A stretch of 64,000 nucleotides of DNA from Phascolarctos cinereus (GCF_002099425.1 NW_018344125.1:6443001-6507000), one strand, 5' to 3'; counted from the first letter of the stretch, positions 11,840 through 23,313 are shown. The notes: generated by a model from the sequence alone, not told the origin. Numbers and translations are program-made.

Positions 11840-12036
11840 GAGTCAGGAAGACCTGAGTTCAAATCCAGCCTCAGATACTTACTAGCTGGGTAACCCTGAG
11901 CAAGTCACTTCACCCTTCATATCTCAGTTTTTTTCATCTGCAAAATGAGCTGGAGAAGGAAATGGCAAACAACTTTAGTATCTTTGCCAAAAAAACCCCA
12001 AATAGGAGTTGGATATGACTGAAACGACTGAATAAT
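11840..12036 (+). mobile_element. SINE (MAR1 type with RTE tail), right part
   Basis: Continuation of the SINE begun at 4720. The core is followed by 'aaatgagctggagaaggaaatggcaaac' (split here by the length rule) and a tail ending in ATATGACTGAAACGACTGAA. That tail is like RTE/BovB LINE 3' ends, which suggests mobilisation by an RTE element. Confidence 0.88.
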
Positions 12037-12050
12037 AAGAAATTGTATGT

Positions 12051-12295
12051 GCCAGGCAGCTAGGTGGTTCAGTGGATAGAGAGCTATACCTGGAGTCAGG
12101 AAGATTCACCTTCCTGAGCTCAAACCCAGCCTCACACACTAGCTGGGTGACCCCGGGCAAGTCACTTCACCCCGGCTGCCTCAGTCTGTTCATCTGTAAA
12201 ATGAGTTGGGGAAGGAAAAGGCAAATCTCTCTAGTATCACTGCCTAGAAAACCCCAAATGGGGTCATGAAGAGTTGGACAAAACTGAACAAACCT
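12051..12295 (+). mobile_element. SINE (MAR1 type with RTE tail)
   Basis: A second long-form SINE just after the first, with head, core and the tail GGGTCATGAAGAGTTGGACA. Boundaries are approximate because no clear target duplication was found. Confidence 0.88.
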
Positions 12296-12379
12296 AAATA
12301 CATGACTGAACTCTTAACTTTCCCAAGACATTCTCTGATCTTTTAAGGCACTCCATGCAGAGAGCCACAATGTTTTAAG

Positions 12380-12560
12380 GATTACAAGACACCTTTCACA
12401 AGCCTCATTTGACCCTCACAAGACCCCTGTGAAGTAGGGGGCACAAGTTTTGTTATCCTTATTTTCCAGATAGAGGAAGTGAGACCAAGAGAAAGGAAAT
12501 GATTTGCCTGCAGAGGGGTGGGGAGGGGAAGGGGGTCACAGAGCTAGGAAGTGCTATACT
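12380..12560 (-). repeat. MIR/CORE-SINE relic
   Basis: Contains decayed core phrases such as 'catttgaccctcacaa', 'ttattttccagatagagga' and 'gatttgcctg'. Old. Confidence 0.6.
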
Positions 12561-12639
12561 CCATCCCTGTCTTACACTCTTCAGACCTTCTAGAGATCAG
12601 GTCCTACGAGACGTAATGCACTCAGTTCTGGAATTCCAG

Positions 12640-12760
12640 TTAGTCCAAAAGTCCACAAACTCAGAAGCACAGCCGTAAGTGGAATGAAGGTTGGCAGGCC
12701 CTGGCCCCTCTCCAAACTTGAGGCCCCTGGAGGAATTCACCAATGGGAGAAGGGGGATGG
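12640..12760. repeat. Unclassified ~100-bp repeat unit, copy 1
   Basis: Shares CAGAAGCACAGC, GGCCTGGCCC-like and AATTCACCAATGGGAGAAG phrases with two tandem units at 44.15-44.39 kb. Family not recognised. Confidence 0.5.
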
Positions 12761-13159
12761 CCTGGGGGATTCCAGGGTAAGGATGTTTACAAGTGAGATA
12801 ATTGTATATTTCTCTGCCACTTTCAGTACTATATGGCTTCATCTCTGAGCTTCAGTCTTTTCAACTGTAAAGAGGGTTGATTAAATTCGCACTACCTCCC
12901 TGCTGACGGGAAGGTATTTTGGAAGTTTTGTACCAACCCTAGTGACACGGCACAGTAAATACCTGTTTCTAAAAGTCTATTATGTCAGGTGCTATTCATG
13001 GGGATAGTACAATGTTGGAGGTTTGTGATCCATGACACCACACTCAAACCTGTCAAGACTACTTCTACAATCTGGAGAGGAGATGTAGTAACTTTCCTCT
13101 AGGGACCCGAGAGGCTAATGCAAGCAGGAGCTTGGAGAATAGCTCCAGAGACTGCGTTA

Positions 13160-13525
13160 CAGACAATGTACATCATCTCATTTGATCGTCCCACTCCTCT
13201 AGGAGATATTATTATCACTATTTTACAGATAAGGAAACTGAGGCTCAGAGAGGTTACCTGACATACCCATGGCCACATAGCTAGTAAATGGCAGAGGCTG
13301 AGTAGATGCAGCTCTGGCCTTGGAGTCAGGAGAACCTGAGTTCAAATCGACCTCAGACACTTGACACTTACTAGCTGTGTGACCCTGGGCAAGTCACAAC
13401 TCCAATTGCCTCAGGGGGTAAAAAACACACAAACACAAAGTGGCAGAAGCTAGATTTAAACTCATGCTTCTTCAAACTCTGAATCCACATCTATCATTTT
13501 TTCCCACCATGCTAAACTGCTGCTC
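13160..13525 (-). repeat. MIR relic interrupted by a SINE
   Basis: Reads 'catctcatttgatcgtccc', 'tttacagataaggaaactga' and 'ggctcagagagg', then resumes after the SINE with 'gatttaaactcatgcttctt'. The same MIR, without that SINE, lies at 20.64-20.85 kb in copy B. Confidence 0.8.
13300..13440 (+). mobile_element. WSINE1/MAR1-type SINE inside MIR
   Basis: An SINE core flanked by TGGCAGAGGCT (13289-13299) and TGGCAGAAGCT (13441-13451). It is absent from the matching place in copy B, so it entered after the duplication. Confidence 0.88.
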
Positions 13526-13859
13526 TCCTTTTCCTTTTCTTATTTTTTTTTAAAGTTTTTACACCAGTCATTCATTGATAGTCTTCTGCCGAACAGAACT
13601 ATCATTTCTAACAAAGAAAAATTGTTAAAGCAAAACTGAACCGTGATACAACTGCATCTGCAAGTGTATACAATATTTTGCACCTTCAGTACTGCCTCTT
13701 GAGAAAATGTTAGGTACTATTATAATTCAAGGATCCATTGGGGGAATGGCTGCTAATATTACAACCCTGTCATATCTCATTGATGGTTTTCTGAGCTGAT
13801 ATGGCCTAACAAATTCATCCCCCAGGGGGCAGCCTTCTGATTGCACTTTGCTAAACTGG

Positions 13860-14060
13860 TCAGAGAATCTTAGATCTAGAACTGGAAAAGACCTCAGAGG
13901 GATCTAGTTCAACACTTTAATTCTACAGATTAAGGAAGTTATGCCTATGAAAGTTCAGTGGTTGCTCAAGATTACACAGATACTAAGCATGAGAGGCAGT
14001 ATTTGAACTCAGGTCCTCTGACTCAATGACACTGTTCTTTCCACTACCTCCTGAGGGGAG
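13860..14060 (-). repeat. MIR-like relic in copy A
   Basis: Contains 'gaaaagacctcagaggga', 'ttctacagattaagga' and 'ttgaactcaggtcctctgac'. Its partner in copy B is at about 25.33-25.51 kb. Confidence 0.65.
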
Positions 14061-14259
14061 TTCCTGCCTCCTTCCCAATGGTTTTCTCAAAGTATACTGG
14101 AAATTGGCTTCTGTTTAGATCTCCACAAAGAAAGGGTTAAGTACGTTTAGCAATCTTGTAAGCCATCAGGCTAATAAAGTAACAAAGTGAGGATGGACTT
14201 TATTTTTACCTTGTGGAAAATCTAAAACACAAATGATTTGTACTTGAACACAGTGCCTG

Positions 14260-14511
14260 TTCATTTGTACTTCAGTCATGTCCAACTATTTGGGAGCCCC
14301 TTTGGGTTTTTCTTGAAAAAGATACTGGGCTGGTTTGCCATTTCCTTCTCAAACTCATTTTACAGATGAGGAAACTGAGCCAAACAGGGTGAAGTGACTT
14401 GGCCAGACTCACACAGCTACGAAGTGTCTGAGGCTGGATTTAAGCTCAGGAAGATGAGTCTTCCTGACTCCAGGCCCAGCATTCTATCCACTGAGCCACC
14501 TAGCTGCTTGG
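14260..14511 (-). mobile_element. MAR1-type SINE, first of three in a row
   Basis: An antisense long-form SINE with an RTE-type tail (TTCAGTCATGTCCAACTATT), a core and a reversed head. It is followed by CACATACAT at 14512-14520. Confidence 0.88.
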
Positions 14512-14520
14512 CACATACAT

Positions 14521-14782
14521 TTTGTTGTTGTTCATTCTTTTTTTAATCCTATCTGACTCTGTGATCTCACTTGCGATTTCCTTGGTATAGATACTAGACT
14601 GGTTTGCCATTTCCTTCTCCAGTTCATTTTTCAGATGAGAAAACTGAGGCAAATAGGGTAAAGTGACTTGCCCAGGGTCTCACAGCTAATCAGTATCTGA
14701 GGCTGGATTTGGACTCAGGATGATGACTTTTCCTGACTCCAGGGCCCAGGGCTCTGTCCACTGAGCAACCTAGCTGGCTAGA
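14521..14782 (-). mobile_element. MAR1-type SINE, second of three in a row
   Basis: Same family and orientation as its neighbours. It lies between CACATACAT (14512-14520) and ACATACAT (14783-14790), consistent with a short target duplication. Confidence 0.88.
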
Positions 14783-14790
14783 ACATACAT

Positions 14791-15042
14791 TTTATTTTTG
14801 TTGTTGTCGTTTCAGTCTTTTCTGACTCTTTCTGACCTCATTTGGGGTATTCTTGGCAAAGATACTGGACTGGTTTGTCATTTCCTTCTACAGCTCATTT
14901 TACAGATAAGCAAACTGAGTCAAACTAGATGAAATGATTTTCCCATGGTCACACAGCTAGTCAGTGTCTAAGGCCAGATTTGAACTCTGGAAGATAAGTC
15001 TTCCTGAGTTCAGGCCTGGGCCCTATCCATTGCGTTATATGT
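14791..15042 (-). mobile_element. MAR1-type SINE, third of three in a row
   Basis: Same family and orientation. It is followed by CACATACAT at 15043-15051, where the sequence rejoins copy B (AGCAGG...). Copy B has no SINE at this point. Confidence 0.88.
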
Positions 15043-15436
15043 CACATACATAGCAGGCACTGAACAAATATTTGTTTGATTGAGCCCGTGAAGAATTAAG
15101 AGAACTCTTCTTCCCTTTCCAATGATCTTGGATCTTTAAGGACTATGCTAAGGTTGTGATCTCCCATCTAACATGGGGAAATTTCTTGTAGTCAGTAGAT
15201 TTTACCCCTCCCCCATGCTGGGCTCCACCTTCCCAAGGACTTATTTCTCCAGATTCACCTCCACCCTCTCCCAAATAATCCTTGTAGTCTTTATTTTACA
15301 GGGCTGTAGGCCGAAAAGGGCTTTGCAAACCTGAAGTCCTAGGGAGATGAAGGTTGTTACTCATTCTTTATGTTTCTAAAATTTCAACACATTTCCACAG
15401 GCGAGTTTGGATAGCCTTCTAATTAGTGAGGTAACA

Positions 15437-15453
15437 CTCCCATCTAGTGGCTA
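15437..15453 (-). promoter_or_regulatory. CTCF-like motif in copy A (weak)
   Basis: CCATCTAGTGGCTA is the reverse of a CTCF-like core (CCACYAGRKGG type) with two to three deviations. The matching position in copy C is closer to consensus. Prediction only. Confidence 0.3.
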
Positions 15454-16023
15454 AATGGGGACACGACCTTGGGATGAGTGATGCTAATAACTAGAGCAAT
15501 GCATTCCAATCCAATCAATCTACAACCATTTATTAACCACCTAGTATGTTTCAGATCCCCTTCTAGGTATTGGGGATACAAATATAATGAATGAAAGCTG
15601 CAATAAATATTTCTTAAATGGCCTGGAGAGCTGATATGTATTAGCTCCAGCCCTGATAAACCATCTCAGAAATACATGCCATTGATATCCTCACTAGTTT
15701 CTGCAATCTTGGGGGTCCTACTCATAGACAAAAGATAAAAGACTTTCATTTATACTCCCCCACACACAAACAACTTTGTTTTGTGAGTGCGAAGAATCAA
15801 TGTCTGTCCTTTGTTGATGGGGTGGCAGGAAGAGCAGTGTGTTGGCAAGGTCTCTGGAGCAGGAAGGGACCCTAATATATCAGCCTCAGGCATGAGTCAA
15901 GCCATCAGTTTGTTGGATCCTGATGAGAATGTGGAGTCTGGTGGGTATGGGCTGCCTGGTGAGCGTTCTAAGGATTACTGTTCTCCTCCAATGCTTATTC
16001 AACCACATTTTACCTAGTTGGGG

Positions 16024-16028
<5 letters not shown>

Positions 16029-16082
<54 letters not shown>
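16029..16082. repeat. (CT)n microsatellite
   Basis: About 27 uninterrupted CT dinucleotides at the left edge of a segment present only in copy A. Confidence 0.95.
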
Positions 16083-16087
<5 letters not shown>

Positions 16088-16760
16088 TATGAAATTGGCT
16101 ATAATTGCTCCATATCTAGTGCATAATTCCCTTTTTTGGGACGATTTGGGAATTAATAGAGTCTGGAGAAAGTGTCAACTCTGATATTCTGTTAGTCCTA
16201 TGACCCAGAAAGTACTACTGTTCCTAATGAATAAGGTATCTTTTTAAAATGTGCAAGCAATATTTTAGTCACAAGTCCCATCCCACCAAGTCTCAGGGAC
16301 ATCTGTAGTAGGAGGTCAGATGTTCCTCCTTGTATTAGCATTTCTACATCTCCCTTTCTATCACCTCCATTTTGTACATTTCTGTGTGGCTATCTCTGGT
16401 CATGGGCTTGATTTCTGTCTTTTTAGACAGTGTCTCCAGTGAATTACTGGCTCTCTAGTCCTTTTTCAGTTTCCTGGGAAGCATCTGCTACTTGCTATGC
16501 TACAGGGCTTGGCTGACATGTATAGGATGCTTTTCCCCTCCATTTTTAGTTTAAGATTCTCCTCATGATTTGTGCAAGATGCCAGATAAATATATGTAAC
16601 TCTTGTTAGCAATGTGTCTCTTATGGGGATTATGGAGACTGTTAATGTCCCTTGAAGACCCAGGTAAGAGCTCAGCTGTTGTTCCTGAAACTCTACACTG
16701 TAAGACAAGTGGTCAACCAGCCTTTGCTTCCAGGGAGAGGGAGGGAACCCCGTTCCACCC
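16083..16760. other. Copy A-specific segment, unidentified
   Basis: Copy B runs straight from 'ctcctccagcttattctac' where copy A has this extra stretch. It is therefore probably an insertion, perhaps an old LINE 3' end. No family motif or coding frame could be supported. Confidence 0.4.
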
Positions 16761-16919
16761 CACTCACCTCCCTGGGCAGCTTATTCTACTTTTGGAGAGT
16801 TCAAAGGCTTAGGATGAGTGTCCTGACATTGAGCATAAATTTGCATGTTGGCAATTTCCCTCACACCTCTACTCTACTTGTTCTAAATTTCTTCCCTCTG
16901 GGGTTAAAAAGAACACAGT

Positions 16920-18240
16920 TGGTCAGTCAACTAGCATTTACGAAGCACCTTCTATGTGCTAGGCACAGTGATAAACACTGGGAATACATGGAAAGTGAGT
17001 CTGTGCTCTGAATGAGCTCCCAGTCTAATGGGGAAGAAAACAGGCAAACAATTACGTACAAACAAGATCCAGACAGGACAAATCAGAGATGATTAGCAGA
17101 GGGAAGGCGTTAGCATTGAGGGGGACCAGGAAAGGCTTCTGGTAGAAGGTGGGATTTTACCAGGGAACTGAAGGAAGCCAAGGAATGTTGCCTGCAACCA
17201 AGCAGTGCACTGAATGGGAGGGTGTGTAATAAAGAAAGACGTGGGCCAGGCAGGTCAGTGAAGAACTGAGCCAGTTTATTCATCTGAGGGTACAGCATAT
17301 ATAAAAAAAATCTAGCCTAACTTCAAAGAATCATCCCCGTGAGACACTCCCCAAAACATCTGCTGAGGACGTGACAATATACATTTCCTCGTCATCAGGG
17401 TTCCTAGATTGGGTTGTATTTTCCAAGGCTTTCCCAGGTGCCTTGGCGCCATCTGCATAGAGGAGTGGTGTATAAATTCAAAGAGTAGGGAGGGATGTTT
17501 CAAGGACCTCCCTTGCATGGGAAATCGGGGAGCCAACTTCCTAATAAAGTGAGCCCTAGAGGTCAAGACCAGGTGAGAGTCAAACCCTGTCCTGGATCTT
17601 AAACCCAGATTGGACTCCTTTAGGGCTGGCCCTCACAAAGGAAGATACGGAAATGAGGAGGTAGAGTTCTAGGCATAGGTGATAACCAGTAAAAATGGTG
17701 GGAGTTGGGAGATGGGAGGGTCGTGTCTGAGGAACTGCAAGGAGGCCAGTGTCACTGGATCTTGGAGTAGACAGAAAGGAATAAAGTTTAAGAAGACTGG
17801 TAAGGTAGGAAGATGCCAGGTTATGAAGGGCTTTAAAAGCCAAACAGGATTTTTTATCTGATCCTAAAGATTAGAGAGCCACTCTCGTTGACTGAATAGG
17901 TTGATGATGTGGTCACACCTGGCAATTTAGGAAAATCACTTTGAAAGCTGAACAAAGGATGGACTGGAATGGAGAGAGACTTGAGACAAGGAGATCACCC
18001 AGGTAACATTGGAATAGTCCAGGAATGAGGTGATGAGGCTTACCCAAGGATGGTGGCAGTGACAGAGGAGAGAAGCGGGGTATATATTACAAAGGTAGAA
18101 ATGATAGGGCTTGACAAATGATTGGATTTGGGTGAAGAGAGAGAAAGTGAAGAGTCAAGGATGACATGTAGGTTGCAAGCCTGGGTAATGGAAAGGATGA
18201 AGGTACCTTGACAGTACAGCTAGGTCTCAATTAAGGTACA
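16920..18240 (-). repeat. L2/CR1-type LINE, antisense, in copy A
   Basis: Contains the reverse complement of the L2-type reverse-transcriptase tail. On the minus strand it reads like LVMAFKALHNLASSYLTSLL at about 17.84 kb, and the 3' part carries 'ggaaaggcttctggtagaagg'. Its partner in copy B is 27.37-28.21 kb. Confidence 0.75.
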
Positions 18241-18281
18241 AATTCACACTATTCTGTATTTTATATACTTCTGCTATTTTC

Positions 18282-18424
18282 TTTTTGGTGAGGCAATTAG
18301 GGTTAAGTGACTTGCCCAGGGTCACACAGCTAGTGGGTATTACATGTCTGAGGCCGGATTTGAACTCAGGTCCTCCTGAATCCAGGGCTGGTGCTCTATC
18401 CACTGTGCCACCTAGCTGCCCCCC
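18282..18424 (-). mobile_element. WSINE1/MAR1-type SINE
   Basis: An antisense SINE flanked by a perfect 15-bp duplication, ACTTCTGCTATTTTC (18267-18281 and 18425-18439). Confidence 0.95.
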
Positions 18425-18439
18425 ACTTCTGCTATTTTC

Positions 18440-19228
18440 ACGGCTCAATCTGGGGGTCTGGACATTTTCGGTGCTTCCAAAACGGTGTGATCTAGGGGAG
18501 GGTCTGTTCACTGCCTTCCTGTTTGCATCTGTTGCCTTGTGCGCGACTGACTTTTCATAGACTTAGGCATGGTTAGCCCACTGGGAGGTTCTACAGGTAC
18601 AAAGCGATTGAACTGCTGGCTTCCCCTTGGTTTTGGTCTCTTTCCCTGGTTTATTCCTTGCAGGCTTGTGTGTGAGGGTAAAGGTCAGAAATGAGTCCCC
18701 ACCCTGTTCTTGGGCTCAGAGCCACACAGCTATGGTTCTGGAACTTGTTCCTTGCTCCTTACCCAGGTAGGGCCTCTGCTCCCTCAAGACGGTGACTACT
18801 CCTCTCCGCCCTGAACTGTGACCAGGAACTGTGTAATGAGTGACAGAGCTGCCAGATGGCACCTGTTCCTGTTCTCACTACTAGTACAGGGTCCCCTATG
18901 ATCATCCTTGGGCTCTGGGTTGCTCCTTGCTGCTGCTTCCGCCTCTTGTGACGCCATTGTAGCTGCTGCACTGTGCTCCTGGCCAAACCTGACCCCAGCA
19001 TCTGTAGACCTCTCTGTCTCTCTTCCTCAGCTGATCTGGTCTGCCAAAATGACTTACCATAACACTTTCTTGGCTTTCTTGATCAGAATTCAGTCTGGAG
19101 CTCTTTACCAGTCTTAGGGGGTAGATATAGCCTTGAAGGGTTGGGGAAAGGTGGGATCTTGGCTAACAGTAGGGAAGGGTGTGAAAGAGTTAAGGCAAAA
19201 CTGCTAGATCTCATTCTACCATCTTGAC
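18440..19228 (-). repeat. Probable L1/HAL1-type LINE 5' region, antisense
   Basis: The right end, 'ctaccatcttgactacacctc', resembles the 5' terminus of the HAL1 at 24.15 kb ('gccgccatcttggctctacccc'), read on the minus strand. It interrupts an L2-type LINE that resumes at about 19.23 kb. No ORF1 coiled-coil sequence was seen. Confidence 0.45.
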
Positions 19229-19231
19229 TAC

Positions 19232-19740
19232 ACCTCTCATTAGTAACTTTAGAAACAGCCATTTCAACTGAATGATTAGGTCCCTAGCTAAACTGCAGAG
19301 TTAAAAAGGGAATGACAGAAAAGGAAGTAGAAACATCTATTGCAGATGGTCTTTTCAAGTTTAGTTCTAAAAGGCAAAAGAGATATAGGACGATAACTAG
19401 CAAGGATAGACGGATCAAGTGAGGGTTTTTTGAGGATTGGGGAGACATAGTCCTTTTTGTAGGCAGCAGAAAAACAGCCAGTATACAGGGAGAGAATGAA
19501 GACCAGTGAGAGAGTAGGGATGATAGAGAGGGGGGAGATCTGCTGGAGAAGATGGGACAGAATGAGATCACTTGTACAAGTGGTTTGCCTTGGCTTCCCT
19601 CTTCCGTAAGACAGCCCTTCATGTAACAGACTGGAGTAATGGCTCGCCTGGGTCTTTTCTCCAGGGTCAACACCTCCAGGTCCTTCAATTCATCTTCATA
19701 TGAACTTCAGCCTCCTGACCATCCAAACTGCCCTCCTCTA
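19232..19740 (-). repeat. L2/CR1-type LINE, antisense, second part
   Basis: Carries family phrases 'attagtaactttaga', 'gaatgattaggtcc', 'gagatataggacgataacta', 'gtaggcagcaga' and 'ctgctggagaagatggga'. Partner in copy B: 28.80-29.08 kb. Confidence 0.75.
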
Positions 19741-20559
19741 CACTGTCCTGATAAGGTAACATCCAGAATATAATATTTTCTTGTGTGTGGTGTCCAATCA
19801 AAATATTAATACTATATTTTGCTGGAAATACTTTTTATTAATTGAACATTATTCTAAAATCCAAGCATTTCTAGCTTAGATAGAAAAATGTCTGAATTGG
19901 CACACCATGCACTCAGACATCTCTCTAGCCACAAGACAATTTGATGTAGCATTTCTAGGAATCTTGAACAAGGAAAATGCCATAATAAGTTAAAATACAG
20001 TTTTGGGCTAATATTCCAGAACAACAGTCAATTAATCTTCAACTAGCAATATTCAATTTCTTCTTTGAACACACCTCTCCAGGAATAAGAAGAATGGGTC
20101 AATAGCCCAATCACTTGGAGGGGGCCATGGGTGATGGAGAGCATGGGCCTCAGTCTCCTCTTCCCCCCTCACCTTGAGCAGAGGAGGGCCTTGTGAATGC
20201 CACAGGGCCAGAAGATTTCAACTTTTTATTTCGCATCCTAGCAGTATCCCCAGCTAATGCATGAGGAGTCGAGGTCAGATATGGCATTATGAGGAAAAGC
20301 AGATTCAAGGATCTACAAAGAACCCAGAAGGAGAGCTACGCCATAATTCAAAGGGGCATCCTAGGGGCTCCACAAAAGACTCCCAGGAGCTATGTGTTAC
20401 TCCTTTGCCACATGTGCTCACATTCCCCAGGATTCTATGTACTGGTAGGAGGCTGTGCCATGGAATTGGTAATGATTATGGGGGAAGCACAATGACGAGG
20501 GGTCATGAGCTAGATCATCTCCTTCCCCCAACCCTTCAGGGATACCTTTAGAACCCTGA
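19741..20559. other. Spacer between copies A and B, nothing identified
   Basis: AT-rich to 20.1 kb, then ordinary composition. Short overlapping open frames near 20.26-20.55 kb have no recognisable product and no supporting splice or promoter signals. Confidence 0.45.
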
Positions 20560-20634
20560 GGGGAGATGCAGCAATGGCTCTCTGGGGACCTGAAGGGCCA
20601 GTGAGTAGGGGTCCAGAGAGTATCTCCATAAACT

Positions 20635-20845
20635 ATGCTACACATAATTGTATGTTGTCTCATTTGATTCTCCCACTTTCCTAGGAGGTATTACTATTGC
20701 CAATTTGCAGATGAGGAAACTGAGGCTCAGAGAGGTTAGTTTACTTACCCATAGTCACAGAGCAAGGAAGAGGCAGAGGTGGGATTTGAACTCATGCTTC
20801 TTCAGACTCCAAGACATCATTCTTTCCATTATACCATACTGCCAC
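20635..20845 (-). repeat. MIR relic in copy B
   Basis: Reads 'gtctcatttgattctccca', 'cagatgaggaaactgaggct' and 'gatttgaactcatgcttct'. It is the partner of the MIR at 13.16-13.53 kb. Confidence 0.8.
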
Positions 20846-21046
20846 TTTCCTTTTACTTTTTTAATTAAAAAAAAAAGGTTTTTACATCAATCATTTGCTG
20901 ATATTTCTCTCCCCAAAAGAAGTCATTTCTAACAATGAAAAATAGTTAAGCAAAACTGATCCACAATACAAAATTCTGCATCTGTAGACCCCACCTCTGT
21001 ACAAAGAAGTTGGAAGACCACACAGCCTCTTGAAGAAATGTTAGGC

Positions 21047-21193
21047 ACTCCATTCTAGAGAGCAATTTGCAACTATGCCCAAAGGGCTATAAAACTATGC
21101 ATATCCCTAGACCCAGCAATACCACTTCTAGGTCTGTATCCCAAAGAGATCATAAAAACAGGAAAAGGACCCACGTGTACAAAAATACTTCTA
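21047..21193 (+). mobile_element. L1 3' part, left piece (split by HAL1)
   Basis: Matches the L1 at 3.64-3.77 kb ('gagagcaattt-gaactat-cccaaa', 'gggaaaaggacccacgtgta'). It breaks at the duplicated target ACAAAAATACTTCTA (21179-21193) and resumes at 24150. Confidence 0.92.
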
Positions 21194-22033
21194 ATATAAA
21201 TATAAATTTATCTGTTTTTAGTTTTCAACATTTACTTCCACAAGATTTTGAATTCCATATTTTCACCCCATCTTGCCCCTCCTCCCACCCTAAGATGGCA
21301 TGAATTCTGAATACCCCTTCCCCTAGTCTACCTTCCCTTCTATCTCTCTCCCTGCTTCTCTTATCCCTTTCCACTTCTATTTTCCTGTAGGGCAGGATAG
21401 ATTTCTGTACCTCATTTCCTGTATTTCTTATTTCCCAGTTGCATGTGGAAACATTTTTGTTTTAAACATGTGTTTTTAAAACTTTGGATTCCAAATTTTC
21501 TCCCTTCCTCCCACCCCACCCACCCTCATTGAAAAGGTAAGCAAGTCAATACAGGCCATACATGTGAAGTTATGCAAAACACTTCCATAGTAGACATGTT
21601 GTGAAAAACTAACTCTATTTCCCTTAATCCTATCCTGCCCCCCATTTATTCTATTCTTTCTTTTGACCCTGTCCCTCCTCAGAAGTACTTCCTTCTGATT
21701 ACCCCTTTCCCAATCTGCCCTTCTCTCTATCATCCCCCTGCTCTCTTGTCCCTTCCTCCCCTATTTTCCTGTAGGGTAAGACAGATTTCCATACCCAATT
21801 GAGTGTGTATGTTATTCCCTCCTTAAGCCAAATCCTATGAGAATAAGATTCCCTCATTTCCTCTCACCTTCCCCTGTTTCCCCTCCACTGTAAGAACCTT
21901 TTCTTGTCTGTTTTGTGCAAGATAATGTACCCCATTCTACCTCTCCCTTTCTCCTTCTCCTAGTATAATCCTCTCTCACCCCTTAATTTTATTCTCCAGA
22001 TATCACCCCTTCATCTTCAACTCACCCTGTGCC

Positions 22034-22080
<47 letters not shown>

Positions 22081-22081
22081 C
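22034..22081. repeat. (ATCT)n microsatellite within HAL1
   Basis: About 12 tetranucleotide units in the HAL1 3' UTR. The second HAL1 has a shorter (ATCT)n at the same place (58.48 kb), so the repeat is part of the family sequence. Confidence 0.93.
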
Positions 22082-22271
22082 ATACATACATACATATAAT
22101 TTTTCCCCTCCCACTACCCTAATACTGACAAAGGTCTCATGAGTTATAAATATCATCTTTCCATGCAGGAATGTAAACAGTTCAGCCTTAATAAGTCTCT
22201 TATGATTTCTCTTTCCTGTTTACCTCTTCATGTTCCACTTGAGTCTTGTATTTGAAAGTCAAATTTTCTAT

Positions 22272-23313
22272 TCAGCTCTGGTTTTTCATCAAGAATGCTT
22301 GAAAGTCCTCTATTTCACTGAATGACCATTTTTTCCCCTGAAGGATTATACTCAGTTTTGCTGGGTAGGTGATTCTTGGTTGTAATCCTATCTCCTTTGC
22401 CCTCCAGAATATTATATTCCATGCCCTGTGGTCCCTTAATGTAGAAGCTGCTAAATCTTGTGTTATCCTGATTGTGTTTCCACAATACTTGAATTGTTTC
22501 TTTCTGGCTGCTTGCAATATTTTCTCCTTGACCTGGGAACTCTGGAATTTGGCTACAATATTCCTAGGAGTTTTCCTTTGGGGATCTCTTTCAGGGAGAT
22601 CGGTGGATTCTTTCAATTTCTATTTTGCCCTCTGGTTCTAAAATATCAGGGCAGTTTTCCTTGATAATTTCTTGAAAGATGATGTCTAGGCTCTTTTTTT
22701 GATCATGGCTTTCAGATAGTCCAATAATTTTTAAATTCTCTCTCCTGGATCTATTTTCCAGGTCAGTTGTTTTTCCAATGAGATATTTCACATTGTTTTC
22801 TAATTTTTCATTCTTTTGGATTTGTTCTGTGTCATGATTTCTCATAAAGTCACTATCTTCCAATTGCTCTATTCTAATTTTTAAGGAAGTATTTTCTTCA
22901 GTAAGCTTTTGGACTTCCTTTTCCATTTGGCCAATTTTGCTTTTTAGGGCATTCTTCTCCTCATTGGCTTTTTGGACCTCTTTTGCCATTTGGGTTAGGC
23001 TATTTTTTAAGGTGTTATTTTCTTCAGTATTTTTTGGGTCTCCTTTAGCAAGCTGTTGACTTTTTTTCATGATTTTCTTGCATCACTTTCATTTCTCTTC
23101 CCAGTTTTTCCTCTACTTTCTTACTTGCTTCTCAAAATCCCTTTTGAGCTCTTCCAAGGCCTGGGACGGATTCATATTTTTCTTGGAGGCTTTGGATGTG
23201 GGAGCTTTGACTTTGTTGTCTTCTTCTGGTTGTATGTTTTGATCTTCTTTGTCACCAAAGTAAGATAATATAGTCTGACTCTTTTTGTGAGGTTTGCTCA
23301 TGATCCCAGCCAA
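22272..23313 (-). pseudogene. HAL1 ORF1 (L1 ORF1p-like), broken
   Basis: Three minus-strand frames read in order. 23313-23113 contains the N-terminus MSKPHKKSQTILSYFGDKED. 23070-22591 contains a long coiled coil (repeats of the type KNSLTQMAKEVQKANEEKNA) and the RRM entry RRENLKIIGL. 22616-22272 contains the C-terminal domain (RHKTPRN-like, LRDHRAWNIIFWRAKE) ending at MKNQS and a stop. At least two frame changes separate them. ORF1p is an RNA-binding, trimer-forming chaperone; this copy cannot make it intact. Confidence 0.9.

Larger units (their letters stand above)
13080..19700 (+). repeat. Low-copy repeat, copy A
   Basis: This block is collinear with copy B (about 20.56-29.1 kb) through unique-looking sequence, MIR relics and L2 pieces in the same order. 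Part of it (about 13.75-15.68 kb) is also collinear, inverted, with copy C (35.2-37.26 kb). Anchors include 'tctccacaaagaaaggg', 'caggctaata', 'ccagccctgataaaccatct', and 'cttattctacttttggagag'. The insertions specific to copy A are the three SINEs at 14.26-15.04 kb, the 16.03-16.76 kb segment and the 18.24-19.23 kb segment. Confidence 0.75.

Noticed and set aside
14255-15051. CRISPR-like array (three similar units with short spacers)
   Set aside because: The units are SINEs of about 250 bp in a vertebrate genome; the spacers are shared target sequence.
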